Shown: positions 23,978 through 33,885 of the stretch, piece by piece
Layout of the letters: the number at the start of each line of letters is the position of its first letter
Numbering within the stretch: the stretch's first letter is position 1
Assembly: GCF_001713355.1 (NCBI RefSeq)
Contig: NZ_CP016448.1
Coordinates: 868,001 to 932,000, forward strand
Direction: 5' to 3'
DNA from: Methyloversatilis sp. RAC08
GTDB lineage: Bacteria; Pseudomonadota; Gammaproteobacteria; Burkholderiales; Rhodocyclaceae
DNA: 64,000 nt
Notes under the pieces: generated by a model
Told to the model about the DNA's origin: nothing
The model's input: the letters and a program-made list of their open reading frames with translations, nothing else
Database searches by the model: none
Made by a program: the position numbers and the translations under genes

Positions 23978-26386
23978 TCATTGAACCGCAGCCTGCTGCT
24001 CGAGTACCCGATTGTGCCAGTAGCGCGCATCGATCTCTCGACTCGCGCGGCGTTCGATGCCGTTGGCGGTGAAATCGAAGGTCACTGCGCCGTGGGCGTC
24101 ACTGCGCCACTGGGACGCGCCCAGATCGGCGTAGCGTTGCCGTACCTTCGGATGCGGATGATTGAATCGGTTGCGATAGCCGACGGCGTGCACCACATCG
24201 CCGGCGTCGACCGCCGCCACGAAAGCTTGGGTCGATGACGTGCGACTGCCGTGATGCGGGCTCACCAGCAGATCGGCCGCCAGCGGCGCAGCCGCCTCAA
24301 GCATCGCGGCTTCGCCGTCGGCCAGCACATCGCCGGTGATCAGGGCCGAGCCGTGAGCGCTGTCGACGCGCAACACGCAGGACAGCGCATTGCTGCTGCG
24401 CGCGCCCAGTGCAACGGCGCCGCGAGGCGGGTGCAGCATCGCGAAGCGCACGCCATCAACCGTCCAGCGCTGGCCGGCTGCGCAGTCGCGCGTGTCGGGC
24501 CGCACCAGACGCAGCCCGTCGTGCGCCGGCACCGACGACAGCACCTCGCCCACCGGCAGGCCGGCGAGCAACGAGGCGGCGCCACCTGCATGATCGCTGT
24601 CGGCGTGACTGACGACCAGTGTGTCGAGACGCCGTACGCCGATCGCCCGCAGATAGGGCAGCACGAGCCGCCCGCCGGCGTCGGCTTCGGCACCATAGCG
24701 CGGGCCGGTATCGAACAGCAGGTCGTGCTGCGCCGTCTGCACGTGCACGGCAAGCCCCTGACCGACGTCGAGCACGACCACCCGCATGTCGCCGGCTGCC
24801 GGCCGGGTATCCGGCGTCATGAACAGCGGCAGCATCAGCGGCACGGCGAGCGCACGTCCGGGCCAGCCGCGCGGCGCCAGCAGGTTCGCGGCACCGAGCA
24901 CACCGCACGCGACGGCCCAGCCGGCCGGCGCTGCGGCATGCCACAGCACCCAGTCGGGCGCGACCAGCCCCTGCACCGCCCACATCAGCCCGGTGGTCAG
25001 CGCATGCGCCAGCCACAGCAGCGCATCGAGCGGCAGCACGATGGCGATCAGCACCAGGGGCGTGATGACCACGCTGACCAGCGGAATCGCGAACAGATTG
25101 ATCAGCGGCGACACCAGCGACACCTGACCGAACAGCGCCATCATCGGCGGCGCCAGGCCAAGCGTGATCGCCGCCTGCGCGCCGAGCCAGCTGCGCACGG
25201 GACGCGGCCTGCCCAGGTGACCGGCGGCTGCGTAGAACAGCAGCGCCACCGCGCCGAACGACAGCCAGAAGCCGGGGTTCATCACCGCCATCGGATGCAG
25301 CGGCAATACGACACATACCGCCAGCGCGAGCGCATCGAAGGGCGACGAAAAGCGCCCGGCCAGCATGGCCAGTCCGGCGACCGCCAGCATGATCAGCGTG
25401 CGCTGCGCCGGAATGCCGAAGCCGGCCAGCGCGCAGTAGGCGGTGGCGGCGATCAGTCCGGCGACGATGCCGGCACGCTGCGCGGCACAGCGCAGCGCGA
25501 GCGCGGGTACCCGGCGCCACAGGGATGACAGCAACAGTCCGGACAGCGCGGCCACCATCGTGACGTGCAGCCCCGAAATCGACACCAGATGCGTCAGGCC
25601 CGCGCGTTCGAACAGGTCCCAGTGTGCCGGCGGGATCGCCCGCTGGTCGCCGATCGCCAGCGCGATCAGCACGCCGGCCCATTGCCACGTCGGTACTTCG
25701 GCCTGCGCGTCGTCGTGCATCACCGCCGTGAAGCGCGACCGCACCGCATCGCGCAGCGCATCGATGCGCGCGGAGAGCCCGCCCGCCTGCTCGTCGATCA
25801 GCCGCTGCGCCTGTCGTCCTTCGCCGCCGGCCCGCACGTGCCCGGTCGCGCCGATGCCGCGCTCGAACAGCCAGGCTTCATAGTCGAAACCGTGCGGGTT
25901 CATGTTGCCGTGCGGACGCTTCAGGCGCACCCGCAGCTGCCAGCGACTGCCCGCCCGCAGTTGCGGCGTCGCGTCCGAACCCGACGCATCGGCGTGGCGG
26001 CTGTCGTACCAGGTCAGTGCGATGCGCCGCGGCACGCCGGGCGGCGCCCGCTCGACCGCCAGATCGAAGCGCTGGCCGCGCTCCACCCGCTGCGGCAGCC
26101 CCGCGATCACGCCGGTCAGATCGATATCCTGCCCTTCGAGCGGCTGCGGCAGGCGGTCGGCGAGCGCCGCGTGCCCGGTTGCGCTTGCCCACACAAAGGC
26201 GGCCAGTGCAACCGAAACGCAGAGGGCGCTGTCCGACGCAGCGCGCGCAAGTCGGGTCGAAGCACACAGCGCCAGCAGCAGCGCAACGGCCGACAGCCCG
26301 TGCAGCGCTGCAGCAGCAGGCAGTACGCCCTGCTGTTGTGCCAGCCAGGTACCGGCAACGAGCGACAGCGCGATGGGCGTGATCAT
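23978..26386 (-). CDS. comEC: ComEC/Rec2 DNA-uptake channel protein
   Basis: Inner-membrane channel protein that takes single-stranded DNA into the cytoplasm during natural transformation; 802 residues, normal for the proteobacterial family. It has N-terminal membrane helices, then an OB-like DUF4131 region with HGNMNPHGFDYEAWLFERG. The competence domain follows, with GLTHLVSISGLHVTMVAA and many helices. The C-terminal metallo-beta-lactamase-like domain begins at VVVLDVGQGLAVHVQ, with SHADSDHAGG as its metal motif. No other competence gene is nearby. Confidence 0.95.
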   Translation of the reverse strand: MITPIALSLVAGTWLAQQQGVLPAAAALHGLSAVALLLALCASTRLARAASDSALCVSVALAAFVWASATGHAALADRLPQPLEGQDIDLTGVIAGLPQRVERGQRFDLAVERAPPGVPRRIALTWYDSRHADASGSDATPQLRAGSRWQLRVRLKRPHGNMNPHGFDYEAWLFERGIGATGHVRAGGEGRQAQRLIDEQAGGLSARIDALRDAVRSRFTAVMHDDAQAEVPTWQWAGVLIALAIGDQRAIPPAHWDLFERAGLTHLVSISGLHVTMVAALSGLLLSSLWRRVPALALRCAAQRAGIVAGLIAATAYCALAGFGIPAQRTLIMLAVAGLAMLAGRFSSPFDALALAVCVVLPLHPMAVMNPGFWLSFGAVALLFYAAAGHLGRPRPVRSWLGAQAAITLGLAPPMMALFGQVSLVSPLINLFAIPLVSVVITPLVLIAIVLPLDALLWLAHALTTGLMWAVQGLVAPDWVLWHAAAPAGWAVACGVLGAANLLAPRGWPGRALAVPLMLPLFMTPDTRPAAGDMRVVVLDVGQGLAVHVQTAQHDLLFDTGPRYGAEADAGGRLVLPYLRAIGVRRLDTLVVSHADSDHAGGAASLLAGLPVGEVLSSVPAHDGLRLVRPDTRDCAAGQRWTVDGVRFAMLHPPRGAVALGARSSNALSCVLRVDSAHGSALITGDVLADGEAAMLEAAAPLAADLLVSPHHGSRTSSTQAFVAAVDAGDVVHAVGYRNRFNHPHPKVRQRYADLGASQWRSDAHGAVTFDFTANGIERRASREIDARYWHNRVLEQQAAVQ

Positions 26387-26475
26387 GATGAATGATTATC
26401 CCGTCACGCATCCCGGATGTCATTCGAACCACACTGTTGCCATGCCGTCACGACGGCAGCGGATAATCCGCTCCG

Positions 26476-27036
26476 ATGAAAAAAATCTTCCGGAAATACA
26501 TACCCGACACCGAAACCCTGCGCCGCAATCGCTGGCTGGCACCCTTCGCCGACTGGCTCGGCCATCCCCGGCTGTGGCACCTGAACCGCCACAGCTGCGC
26601 CGGCGGCGTCGCGGTCGGGCTGTTCGCCGGGCTCATTCCGGGGCCGCTGCAGATGCTGGGGGCCGCCGGGCTGGCGGTACTGCTGCGCGTGAATCTGCCG
26701 CTGTCGATGGCGGTTACCTTCTACAGCAACCCGCTGACCATCGTGCCGCTGTACGCCTTCGCCTGGGGCTACGGGCGGCTGGTGATGCCGCTGATCGGCC
26801 TGGCGCTTCCACCCGGCGCCACTTTTCATGCGCCGCACATCCCCGACGGCGCCGGATTCGGCGGCTGGATCAGCGCCCTGTTCGACTGGGTGATGGCACT
26901 GGGCGAGCCGCTGCTGATCGGCCTGCCGCTGCTTGCCGTGACGTTGGCCGCGGTCGGTTACGTCACGGTGCTGGGCTTGTGGCGCTGGCACCTGGTGCGC
27001 AGCTGGCACGCTCGGACGGCGCGGCGCAAGGCGTAA
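26476..27036 (+). CDS. DUF2062 family membrane protein
   Basis: A 186-residue inner-membrane protein starting MKKIFRKYIPDTETLRRNRW. Typical family features are the HPRLWHLNRHSCAGGVAVG segment and AGLIPGPLQMLGAAGLAVLL, followed by FYSNPLTIVPLY. There are about three or four membrane helices and a basic C-terminal tail. Function unknown. Divergent from comEC and followed by a REP cluster. Confidence 0.9.
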   Translation: MKKIFRKYIPDTETLRRNRWLAPFADWLGHPRLWHLNRHSCAGGVAVGLFAGLIPGPLQMLGAAGLAVLLRVNLPLSMAVTFYSNPLTIVPLYAFAWGYGRLVMPLIGLALPPGATFHAPHIPDGAGFGGWISALFDWVMALGEPLLIGLPLLAVTLAAVGYVTVLGLWRWHLVRSWHARTARRKA

Positions 27037-27061
27037 TAATGACGCCGCATGCGGCGGCTCT

Positions 27062-27175
27062 TGTGGGAGCGGCGGCCTCGCCGCGATAGGCACTTTGCAA
27101 TGCGACCATCACGGCACTATCGCGGCGAGGCCGCCGCTCCCACAGACCGCGGCTCCCGCAGGCCGCCGCTGCCAT
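27062..27175. repeat. REP/BIME cluster 5
   Basis: REP unit 27062-27087 and inverted unit 27119-27145 are separated by the spacer GGCACTTTGCAATGCGACCA, which recurs in cluster 8. Degenerate tail copies run to about 27175. It fills the gap between two plus-strand genes. Confidence 0.9.
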
Positions 27176-27201
27176 AGACCAGAATCGAAGTGGAGACTGC
27201 G

Positions 27202-27471
27202 ATGACCCTGACCGTTGAGAAACTGGATGTCTACATGCAATTCAAGGGCGATCTGGACGGCCGCACGCGCAGCGCGCCCGGCGCATCGCGGCAGGCGCTG
27301 AGCGATGACGAGTGGTATCTGATCGACGACCTGCTGATGCAGCTCGGCAACGTGCAGGCCGGTCACGCCTCGGCCGGTTTCATCGCCCGGCTGGAGGCGC
27401 GGTTGCAGTCGGTGACGGCCGACGAAGCGACGCGCGACGCCCTGCGCGCCCTCGCACGCCGAACCATCTGA
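27202..27471 (+). CDS. Small protein of unknown function
   Basis: An 89-residue soluble protein, MTLTVEKLDVYMQFKGDLDG onwards, predicted mostly helical at its C terminus. A GTG twelve bases upstream also opens the frame, but GGAG at 27192 is spaced six bases from the ATG at 27202, so the ATG is preferred. No motif recognised. Its 3' end is convergent with lolD. Confidence 0.7.
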   Translation: MTLTVEKLDVYMQFKGDLDGRTRSAPGASRQALSDDEWYLIDDLLMQLGNVQAGHASAGFIARLEARLQSVTADEATRDALRALARRTI

Positions 27472-27523
27472 AAAGACAGATGCAAGACTCAAGGCGCAAG
27501 AAGACCTTGCACCTTGAATCTGC

Positions 27524-28195
27524 CTAGATTCGGCCGTCTACCAGCCGCACGATGCGGTCGGTCCGTGCGGCGAGCCGCTCGTCGTGCGTCACGATGACGA
27601 AGCTGGTTCCGCGCGTACGGCTCAGCGTCAGCATCAGGTCGAACACGCCGTCGGCGGTCTTGCTGTCGAGATTGCCGGTCGGCTCGTCGGCCAGCACGCA
27701 GGCCGGCTGGGTCACCAGTGCGCGCGCGATCGCCACCCGCTGACGTTCGCCACCGGACATTTCGCCCGGCTGATGTTCCACCCGGTGCGCCAGCCCGACT
27801 TCGGCCAGCATGGCGGCGGCGGCTTCGCGCGCCTGCGGCCGTGACTGGCGGCGGATCATCAGCGGCATCGCGACGTTGTCGAGTGCCGAAAACTCGGCCA
27901 GCAGATGGTGGAACTGGTAGACAAAGCCCAGCGAGCGGTTGCGCAGCGCACCGCGCGCCGCCTCGCCCAGCGTCGAATACTGCTGGCCGAGCAGCGACAC
28001 GCTGCCCGAAGTCGGCGTGTCCAGCCCGCCCAGCAGGTGCAGCAAGGTGCTCTTGCCCGATCCGCTGGCGCCGACGATGGCGACGCGCTCGCCGCGCAGC
28101 ACCGCCAGGTCGACACCGGACAGCACCGGCACCTCGACCTTGCCCTGATGGAACACCTTGCTCAGGCCTTCGCACTTCAGCACGACTTCATTCAT
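27524..28195 (-). CDS. lolD: Lipoprotein-release ABC transporter ATPase LolD
   Basis: A 223-residue ABC ATPase that powers extraction of outer-membrane lipoproteins from the inner membrane. It has Walker [17 protein letters not shown], the Q-loop region [15 protein letters not shown] typical of LolD, signature [14 protein letters not shown] and Walker [12 protein letters not shown]. It overlaps the upstream permease gene by eight bases. Confidence 0.95.
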   Translation of the reverse strand: MNEVVLKCEGLSKVFHQGKVEVPVLSGVDLAVLRGERVAIVGASGSGKSTLLHLLGGLDTPTSGSVSLLGQQYSTLGEAARGALRNRSLGFVYQFHHLLAEFSALDNVAMPLMIRRQSRPQAREAAAAMLAEVGLAHRVEHQPGEMSGGERQRVAIARALVTQPACVLADEPTGNLDSKTADGVFDLMLTLSRTRGTSFVIVTHDERLAARTDRIVRLVDGRI

Positions 28196-29432
28196 AGCGC
28201 AGCGCCTCCGCCGGCTGCACGCGCGACGCGCGCCAGCTCGGGTACAGCGTCGCCGCCAGCGTCAGCAGGCCGCCGATGACGGTCACCGTGATTACGTCGG
28301 ACCACAGGATTTCCGATGGCAGCTCGGGAATGAAATACACCTCGGCCGACCACAGCGACACGCCGGCGATGGCTTCGATCGCAGGCACGACGATATCGAG
28401 GTTGGACGCCAGCGCGACACCGCCGGCCACACCGAGCAGCAGACCGCCACCGCCGATGATGGCGCCCTGCACGATGAACACCGCCATCATGCTGGCCGGG
28501 CTGGCACCCAGGGTGCGCAGGATGGCGATGTCGGCCTGCTTGTCGGTCACCACCATGATGAGCATGGACACGATGTTGAAGGCCGCCACGGCGACGATCA
28601 GCATCAGGATGATGAACATCATGTTCTTCTCGATCGCGATGGCGCGGAAGAAGTTGGCGTGCTGGCGCGTCCAGTCGCCGACCAGCAGACCATCACCCGA
28701 CATCTGCGCATGCAGATCGCGCGCCACGCGCGGCGCATCGAACAGATCGCCCAGCTTCAGGCGCACGCCGGACACGCGGTCTTCCATGCGGTACAGCGTC
28801 TGGGCGTCCTGCATGTGAATCAGCGCCAGACTGGCGTCGTACTCGAAATGCCCCGCTTCGAACACGCCGACCACGGTGAATTGCTTCAGTCGCGGCAGCA
28901 CCGCCGCCGGCGTCACCAGGCCCTGCGGCGCGATCAGCGTCACCTTTTCGCCGACCTGCACGCGCAGCGCACGCGCCAGTTCAATGCCCAGCACCACGCC
29001 GAAGCCGCCCGGCTGCAGGTCGGTCAGGCTGCCGGCGCGCATGTGCTGGCTGAAGTCGGCGACACCATCCTCGGCGGCCGGCAGCACGCCGCGCACCATG
29101 GCGCCGCGCACCGTCTGGTCGAAGCTCAGCATGGCCTGTTCGCTGACATAGGGCGCTGCGGCCTTCACGTCCTTGTTCTGCAGCGCGCGATCGGCCACCT
29201 GCTGCCAGTCGGTCAGTTCGTTGTCGTAGCCGGTGATCTGTACGTGTGACGCCACGCCGAGGATGCGGGTGCGCAACTCCTTCTGGAATCCGTTCATCAC
29301 CGACAGCACCGTGATCAGCGCTGCAATGCCCAGCGCCAGACCGAGCGTGGAAATCAGGGAAATGAAGGAAATGAAGCCGTTGCGCCGTTTCGCCCGCACA
29401 TAGCGCAGGCCGAGCAGGATTTCGTAGTTCAT
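28188..29432 (-). CDS. lolC: Lipoprotein-release ABC transporter permease LolC/LolE
   Basis: A 414-residue inner-membrane permease with one N-terminal helix, a large periplasmic domain and three C-terminal helices. It starts [20 protein letters not shown], as the family does, so the ATG at 29432 is chosen over an upstream one. [20 protein letters not shown] marks the first helix. The C terminus ends in PAEALRYE, typical of LolC/E. Only one permease gene is present, as in many betaproteobacteria where a single LolF-like protein replaces LolC and LolE. The name lolC is used loosely. Confidence 0.93.
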   Translation of the reverse strand: MNYEILLGLRYVRAKRRNGFISFISLISTLGLALGIAALITVLSVMNGFQKELRTRILGVASHVQITGYDNELTDWQQVADRALQNKDVKAAAPYVSEQAMLSFDQTVRGAMVRGVLPAAEDGVADFSQHMRAGSLTDLQPGGFGVVLGIELARALRVQVGEKVTLIAPQGLVTPAAVLPRLKQFTVVGVFEAGHFEYDASLALIHMQDAQTLYRMEDRVSGVRLKLGDLFDAPRVARDLHAQMSGDGLLVGDWTRQHANFFRAIAIEKNMMFIILMLIVAVAAFNIVSMLIMVVTDKQADIAILRTLGASPASMMAVFIVQGAIIGGGGLLLGVAGGVALASNLDIVVPAIEAIAGVSLWSAEVYFIPELPSEILWSDVITVTVIGGLLTLAATLYPSWRASRVQPAEALRYE

Positions 29433-29532
29433 GGGGCAAGGATGGTACCGGTATCGGCGATGGCGCGTCGGCCGCATCCGCTGACACGGTGGGTGGAATG
29501 ATTGCCGGGGTACCCTGCCATGGGAGTTGTCC

Positions 29533-29657
29533 CTGTGGGAGCGGCGGCCTCGCCGCGATACGCACTCTGCTCAACGATGGTCGAAGCACAATCGCGGCGA
29601 GGCCGCCGCTCCCACAGGGGGCCGGTGCCGATCGCGGCGAGGCCGCCACTGCCATAA
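29533..29657. repeat. REP/BIME cluster 6
   Basis: REP unit 29533-29559, inverted unit 29591-29617, and a third imperfect inverted unit at about 29631-29657 (ending GCCACTGCCATA). It lies between the lolC promoter side and the tetR 3' end. Confidence 0.9.
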
Positions 29658-29686
29658 GCAAGACCTTGCTGTCCACAAACCCGCAG

Positions 29687-30304
29687 TCATCGCTGCGGAG
29701 CGCGTCCATCCGGCTTGCCGCCGGCATCGGAAAGGGTGCGCGCGAACAGCCGGCGAAGTGGCTGCTGCGCCGCGTCGGCGCCTTCCATCTGTGCCCGCAC
29801 GATGGCGCCTTCGATGGCCAGCAGCAGGTCGGCTGTGACTTCGCCGGGCTGCGGCAGACCGGCTTCGGCACACGCGCGCTCGGTGCGCGCCGCCAGTTCG
29901 CGCTTGTGCGTCACGGTCATCGCCGGCGCGTCAGGTCCGCCCTCGGCGTGCCCGTTGATGAAGGCGCAACCGCGAAAGCCGGGGGCGCGGAACCAGTCGT
30001 CGAGCGCGTCGGGCAGCGCGTCGAGCCAGTCGCGCGCGGTCAGCCCGGCAAGCCGATCTTCGAGCCAGGCCATCCAGCGCGCATGGCGCAGGTCAAGGTA
30101 GGCGTCGATCAGCGCCTGCTTGGATGGAAAGTGCCGGTAGAACGACATCTTGGCCACACCCGACTCGGCGATGATGCGGTCGATGCCGGTGGCGCGCAGG
30201 CCGTGCCGGTAGAACAGCCGGTAGGCGGTTTCGAGCACGCGGGTGCGCGCGTCCTGATCGGGCAGCGGGCCGGAGCCGGCGAGGTCGTCGAGGGTGAAAG
30301 TCAT
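29687..30304 (-). CDS. TetR family transcriptional regulator
   Basis: A 205-residue repressor with an N-terminal TetR helix-turn-helix (about 20-66: TRVLETAYRLFYRHGLRATG, then IIAESGVAKMSFYRHFPSKQ) and a ligand-binding C-terminal part (WFRAPGFRGCAFINGHAE). It is divergent from the DUF1348 gene. Two palindromes in the 94-bp gap are likely its operators, so it probably represses itself and the DUF1348/OYE genes. Confidence 0.93.
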   Translation of the reverse strand: MTFTLDDLAGSGPLPDQDARTRVLETAYRLFYRHGLRATGIDRIIAESGVAKMSFYRHFPSKQALIDAYLDLRHARWMAWLEDRLAGLTARDWLDALPDALDDWFRAPGFRGCAFINGHAEGGPDAPAMTVTHKRELAARTERACAEAGLPQPGEVTADLLLAIEGAIVRAQMEGADAAQQPLRRLFARTLSDAGGKPDGRAPQR

Positions 30305-30318
30305 CTACGCATGTTGAC

Positions 30319-30332
30319 AGACAGACCTGTCT
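30319..30332. promoter_or_regulatory. TetR operator-like palindrome 1
   Basis: AGACAG-AC-CTGTCT is a 14-bp dyad with perfect 6-bp arms. It begins on the last base of a TTGACA box (30314-30319) and sits between the divergent tetR and DUF1348 genes. Its centre is 27 bp from that of the second palindrome. Confidence 0.6.
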
Positions 30333-30347
30333 TGTTCAAGCATGTAG

Positions 30348-30357
30348 ACAGATCTGT
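30348..30357. promoter_or_regulatory. TetR operator-like palindrome 2
   Basis: ACAGATCTGT is a perfect 10-bp palindrome within TAGACAGATCTGTA. It shares the ACAGAYCTGT core with the first palindrome, so both look like sites for one repressor, presumably the adjacent TetR protein. Confidence 0.6.
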
Positions 30358-30398
30358 ATCACCATCCCTTTTCCCGACCCTGCCCGATGGAGACCGCC

Positions 30399-30872
30399 AT
30401 GACCGACGCCCCCCGCCCGCCGCTGCCACCCTTCACCGCCGACACCGCCGCGCAGAAGGTGCGCGCCGCCGAAGACGGCTGGAACAATCGTGACCCGCAC
30501 AAGGTGTCGCTCGCCTATACGCCGGACAGCCGCTGGCGCAACCGCTCGGAATTCATCAACGGACGCGCCGAAATCGTCGATTTCCTGACCCGCAAGTGGG
30601 CGAAGGAACATGAATACCGGCTGATCAAGGAGCTGTGGTGCACCGGCGGCAACCGCATCGCCGTGCGTTTCGCCTACGAATGGCACGATGCGGAGGGCCA
30701 GTGGTTCCGGTCTTACGGCAACGAGAACTGGGAATTCGACGAGCGCGGCCTGATGGCGCGCCGCCACGCCAGCATCAACGATCTGCCGATCAGCGAAGCC
30801 GATCGGCTGTTCCGCTGGCCGCAGGGTCGCCGCCCGGATGACCACCCGGGCCTGAGCGAACTCGGGCTCTGA
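30399..30872 (+). CDS. DUF1348 (NTF2-like fold) protein
   Basis: A 157-residue protein of the SnoaL/NTF2-like DUF1348 family, recognised from [39 protein letters not shown] and [20 protein letters not shown]. It is usually described as a nuclear-transport-factor-2-like protein of unknown catalytic role. An in-frame ATG twelve bases upstream exists, but GGAG is well spaced from the ATG at 30399. It lies under likely TetR control and is followed by the OYE reductase gene. Confidence 0.88.
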   Translation: MTDAPRPPLPPFTADTAAQKVRAAEDGWNNRDPHKVSLAYTPDSRWRNRSEFINGRAEIVDFLTRKWAKEHEYRLIKELWCTGGNRIAVRFAYEWHDAEGQWFRSYGNENWEFDERGLMARRHASINDLPISEADRLFRWPQGRRPDDHPGLSELGL

Positions 30873-30970
30873 TTTCTCTCCACACAGGCGGTATCCGCCA
30901 GCCTGGCGGTGGCGCGCCCGGGCCACCGTCAGGGATACTGCATGCCTTCGTCACCACGCCTCCCTCGCCC

Positions 30971-32065
30971 ATGTCCAGCCAGCTTTTCCAGCCGTTTGCG
31001 CTCGGCGCGCTGCAGCTCACCAACCGCATCGTCATCGCACCGATGTGCCAGTACTCGGCGCAGGACGGCTGCGCCACCGACTGGCATCTGATGCATCTGG
31101 GCCAGCTGGCGCTGTCCGGCGCCGGCCTGCTCATCATCGAAGCGTCGGCGGTCGAGCCGGAAGGCCGCATTTCGGCGCAGGACCTCGGCCTGTGGTCGGA
31201 CGCCAACGAAGCGGCGCTGGCACGCGTGCTCGACGCGGTGCGCGCGCATTCGGCGATGCCGATCGCAATCCAGATCGGTCATGCCGGGCGCAAGGCATCG
31301 GTCGCACGGCCATGGGAAGGCGGCGCACAGATAGCGCCGGCGGCCGGCGGCTGGCAGACTGTTGCGCCTTCGGCGCAGCCGCATGCCCCGGGTGAACACC
31401 CACCGATCGCACTGGGTGCCGCAGGACTTGAACGCATCCGCACCGCGTTCGCCGACACGGCCCGCCGCGCGGCGCGGCTCGGACTGGACGCGATCGAAGT
31501 GCACACCGCGCACGGCTATCTGCTGCACCAGTTCCTGACGCCGCTGGCCAACGCACGCAGCGACGAGTACGGCGGATCGCTGGACAACCGCATGCGCTTT
31601 CCGCTCGAAGTGTTCGACGCCGTGCGCGCCGCCTTTCCGGCCGACAAACCGGTCGGCGTGCGCATTTCCGCCAGCGACTGGGTGGACGGCGGCTGGGACG
31701 TCGATCAGAGCGTCGCCTTCACGCAGGCGCTGAAGGCGCGCGGCGCGGCGTACATCCATGTGTCGAGCGGCGGCGCCTCGCCGCTGCAGCAGATCCCGGC
31801 CGTGCCCGGCTACCAGGTCGCGTTCGCCGAACGCATCAAGCGCGACGGCGGCCTGCCGACCATCGCAGTCGGCCTGATCACCGAGGCAGAACAGGCCGAA
31901 GCCATCCTCGCCAACGGTCAGGCCGATCTGATCGCGCTTGCGCGCGCCATGCTGTACGACCCCCGCTGGCCCTGGCATGCCGCCGCGAAACTGGGTGCGC
32001 AGGTCGTCGCCGCGCCGCAGTACCTGCGCTGCCAGCCAAGGGAATTCAAGACGCTGTTCCGCTGA
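30971..32065 (+). CDS. NADH:flavin oxidoreductase, old yellow enzyme family (YqjM/XenA-like)
   Basis: A 364-residue FMN-dependent ene-reductase that would reduce activated C=C bonds or nitro compounds with NAD(P)H. It follows the YqjM/XenA subfamily: IVIAPMCQYSA with the redox-tuning Cys, IQIGHAGRKAS, the substrate-binding VHTAHGYLLHQFL with its paired His, RSDEYGGSL and the FMN-phosphate region ALARAMLYDPRWP. It lies 98 bp after the DUF1348 gene and probably belongs to the same TetR-controlled unit. The physiological substrate is unknown. Confidence 0.93.
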   Translation: MSSQLFQPFALGALQLTNRIVIAPMCQYSAQDGCATDWHLMHLGQLALSGAGLLIIEASAVEPEGRISAQDLGLWSDANEAALARVLDAVRAHSAMPIAIQIGHAGRKASVARPWEGGAQIAPAAGGWQTVAPSAQPHAPGEHPPIALGAAGLERIRTAFADTARRAARLGLDAIEVHTAHGYLLHQFLTPLANARSDEYGGSLDNRMRFPLEVFDAVRAAFPADKPVGVRISASDWVDGGWDVDQSVAFTQALKARGAAYIHVSSGGASPLQQIPAVPGYQVAFAERIKRDGGLPTIAVGLITEAEQAEAILANGQADLIALARAMLYDPRWPWHAAAKLGAQVVAAPQYLRCQPREFKTLFR

Positions 32066-32101
32066 AGGTGTGAAGGCGGGCGGCGGCGGCGGGCGCTGAC
32101 T

Positions 32102-32285
32102 CTGTGGGAGCGGCGGCCCCGCCGCGATCGTGCCGCGACCATCGCTGTGCAGCGTGCGTATCGCGGCGAGGGCGGAGCGGGGGTTTCGGCGAGCACTGCT
32201 CGCCGCCCGCAGAGCCGGCCGGCCATGCAGGGCCGGCAGTGGATCGCCGCTCCCGCAGGCCGCCGCTCCTACAGGGCCGCTGTCA
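32102..32285. repeat. REP cluster 7 (degenerate)
   Basis: A REP unit with one change (GGCCCCGCC) at 32102-32128 faces a broken inverted copy near 32160-32180. Scattered tail words (CCGCTCCCGCAG, CCGCTCCTACAG) continue to about 32285. It lies between convergent genes (OYE and the GH17 protein). Confidence 0.8.
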
Positions 32286-32328
32286 GTCTCAGCGAAGGCG
32301 CCGCTCCCCCCTGCTGGCCTGCGTCAGC

Positions 32329-33870
32329 TCAGTACCCGCGTTCCCGGCGCAGCGCGAACGCGCTGGCCATCACGAGCGTCAGCGCGAGCCAGGCGAGTGC
32401 CTGCGGATTGCGCCAGTCGGCAAGCCAGGCGACGGCGCTGCCGATCACTGCGATGCCGGCAAACAGCGCGCCTTCCGGCAGATGTGGCAAGGGCGCAAGC
32501 CGCGCGAGGCGTGCGGCCAGGCCCCACTGCACTGCCGGCAGCAGGAACAGCAGGAAGGGAAAATCGCGGTAGCGGCCGTCGACGGCCAGCAACAGGCCAC
32601 TGAAAGCGAGCCCGAACAGCAGCACCCGCGCTGCAAGGCGCACCGCCTCGCCGGGACCGCCGTGCAGCGTCCACGGCAGCGCAGCCCACATCAGCCAGCC
32701 GGCCGCTGCGATGACGCCCATGGCGGCCCATTCGAGCGGGCTGCGACAGGCCAGCGCGAGATATTCGAACTGCAGCGGCGCGATGACACCGGCCAGCACG
32801 CCCGACACGGCAAACGCGACCGTCGCGGCCAGTCGGCGCACGCGGCCCAGCGTCGACAGCACGACGGCCAGCGCCAGCCCGGCTGCGCCTGCGACCAGCG
32901 GTTGCGGCCCGTCGACCCGCGCAGCCAGCGGCCCCTGCCACGCAAACTTGGCGTGACCATCCGAATCAAGCAGGCCCCAGAAGCCGCCCACCGTGCCCTC
33001 CAGCCGGCGCTTCCACGGCTGGTCGAACGCTTCGATCAGGTTGTACTGCCAGCCGTGCGTCTGCGCGGCGATGACGAATTCGCGCAGGTAGCGCGCCTGT
33101 TCGATCACGCCGGGGCGTGCGCCGTCTCGCTGCTTGCCGACGCTGGGCCAGCCGGTCTCACCGATGAGCAGCGGCTTGTCGAAGGCGGCGTCGACCGTCT
33201 TCATGACCTCTTCGACATGGGTGATCGCGCGGTCGATCGGCTGCGGTTCGTCTTCCCAGTAGGGCAGCACATGCACGGTGACGAAATCGACCGATTGCGC
33301 AAGGCCCTTGTTCATCAGCCAGAATTCCCACACATCGGCGTAGGTGACCGGCACGTTCGTCGCGGCCTGCGCGCGTTCGATGTAGACGCGCATGGCGTCC
33401 GGCGTCTGTTCGCGTCGCAGCAGCACCTCGTTGCCGACGATCAGGCCGCGCACGACGTCCGGATGACGGTTGGCCAGTTCGATGGCCTGTGCCAGTTCGC
33501 GGTCGTTCTTCAACTTGTCGCCGCCGATCCAGGCGCCCAGCAGCACCTTCAGGCCGTGCTTGCCGGCCAGTTCGGGCACATGGTGCAGGCCCTGGTCGAC
33601 CGAATACAGCCGCACGCAGCCGGAAATTTCAGCAAGGCGCGCCAGATCGGCGTCTATGCGCTCGCGCGTGACCCGGAAGTCGGGCTGCAGCGGCGATTCA
33701 CCCGGGCGGTAGTAGGGCGCGTAGGACACGCACTGCAGCGGACCCGCGTCGGCCGGCACCTCAGCCAGCGGCTGCGCCACATTGCGCTGCCACAGCCAGA
33801 CCGCCAGCAGCACGAGGACGACGACATGGACGAGCGCAAAGCGCACCCAGCGCGGCGCGGAACGGTTCAT
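32329..33870 (-). CDS. GH17 beta-1,3-glucanase-like protein with membrane C terminus
   Basis: A 513-residue protein with an N-terminal membrane anchor (about 12-28). A glycoside hydrolase 17 domain follows (about 45-310), with the acid/base motif IVGNEVLLRREQ and the nucleophile motif LIGETGWPSVG. About seven membrane helices lie in the C-terminal 190 residues. It starts 15 bp after the stop of the GH17-GT2 synthase gene, so both act together. It probably trims, branches or cyclises beta-1,3-glucan made by that synthase. It has no glycosyltransferase domain of its own. Confidence 0.85.
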   Translation of the reverse strand: MNRSAPRWVRFALVHVVVLVLLAVWLWQRNVAQPLAEVPADAGPLQCVSYAPYYRPGESPLQPDFRVTRERIDADLARLAEISGCVRLYSVDQGLHHVPELAGKHGLKVLLGAWIGGDKLKNDRELAQAIELANRHPDVVRGLIVGNEVLLRREQTPDAMRVYIERAQAATNVPVTYADVWEFWLMNKGLAQSVDFVTVHVLPYWEDEPQPIDRAITHVEEVMKTVDAAFDKPLLIGETGWPSVGKQRDGARPGVIEQARYLREFVIAAQTHGWQYNLIEAFDQPWKRRLEGTVGGFWGLLDSDGHAKFAWQGPLAARVDGPQPLVAGAAGLALAVVLSTLGRVRRLAATVAFAVSGVLAGVIAPLQFEYLALACRSPLEWAAMGVIAAAGWLMWAALPWTLHGGPGEAVRLAARVLLFGLAFSGLLLAVDGRYRDFPFLLFLLPAVQWGLAARLARLAPLPHLPEGALFAGIAVIGSAVAWLADWRNPQALAWLALTLVMASAFALRRERGY

Positions 33871-33885
33871 GCGTTCACTGACCGG

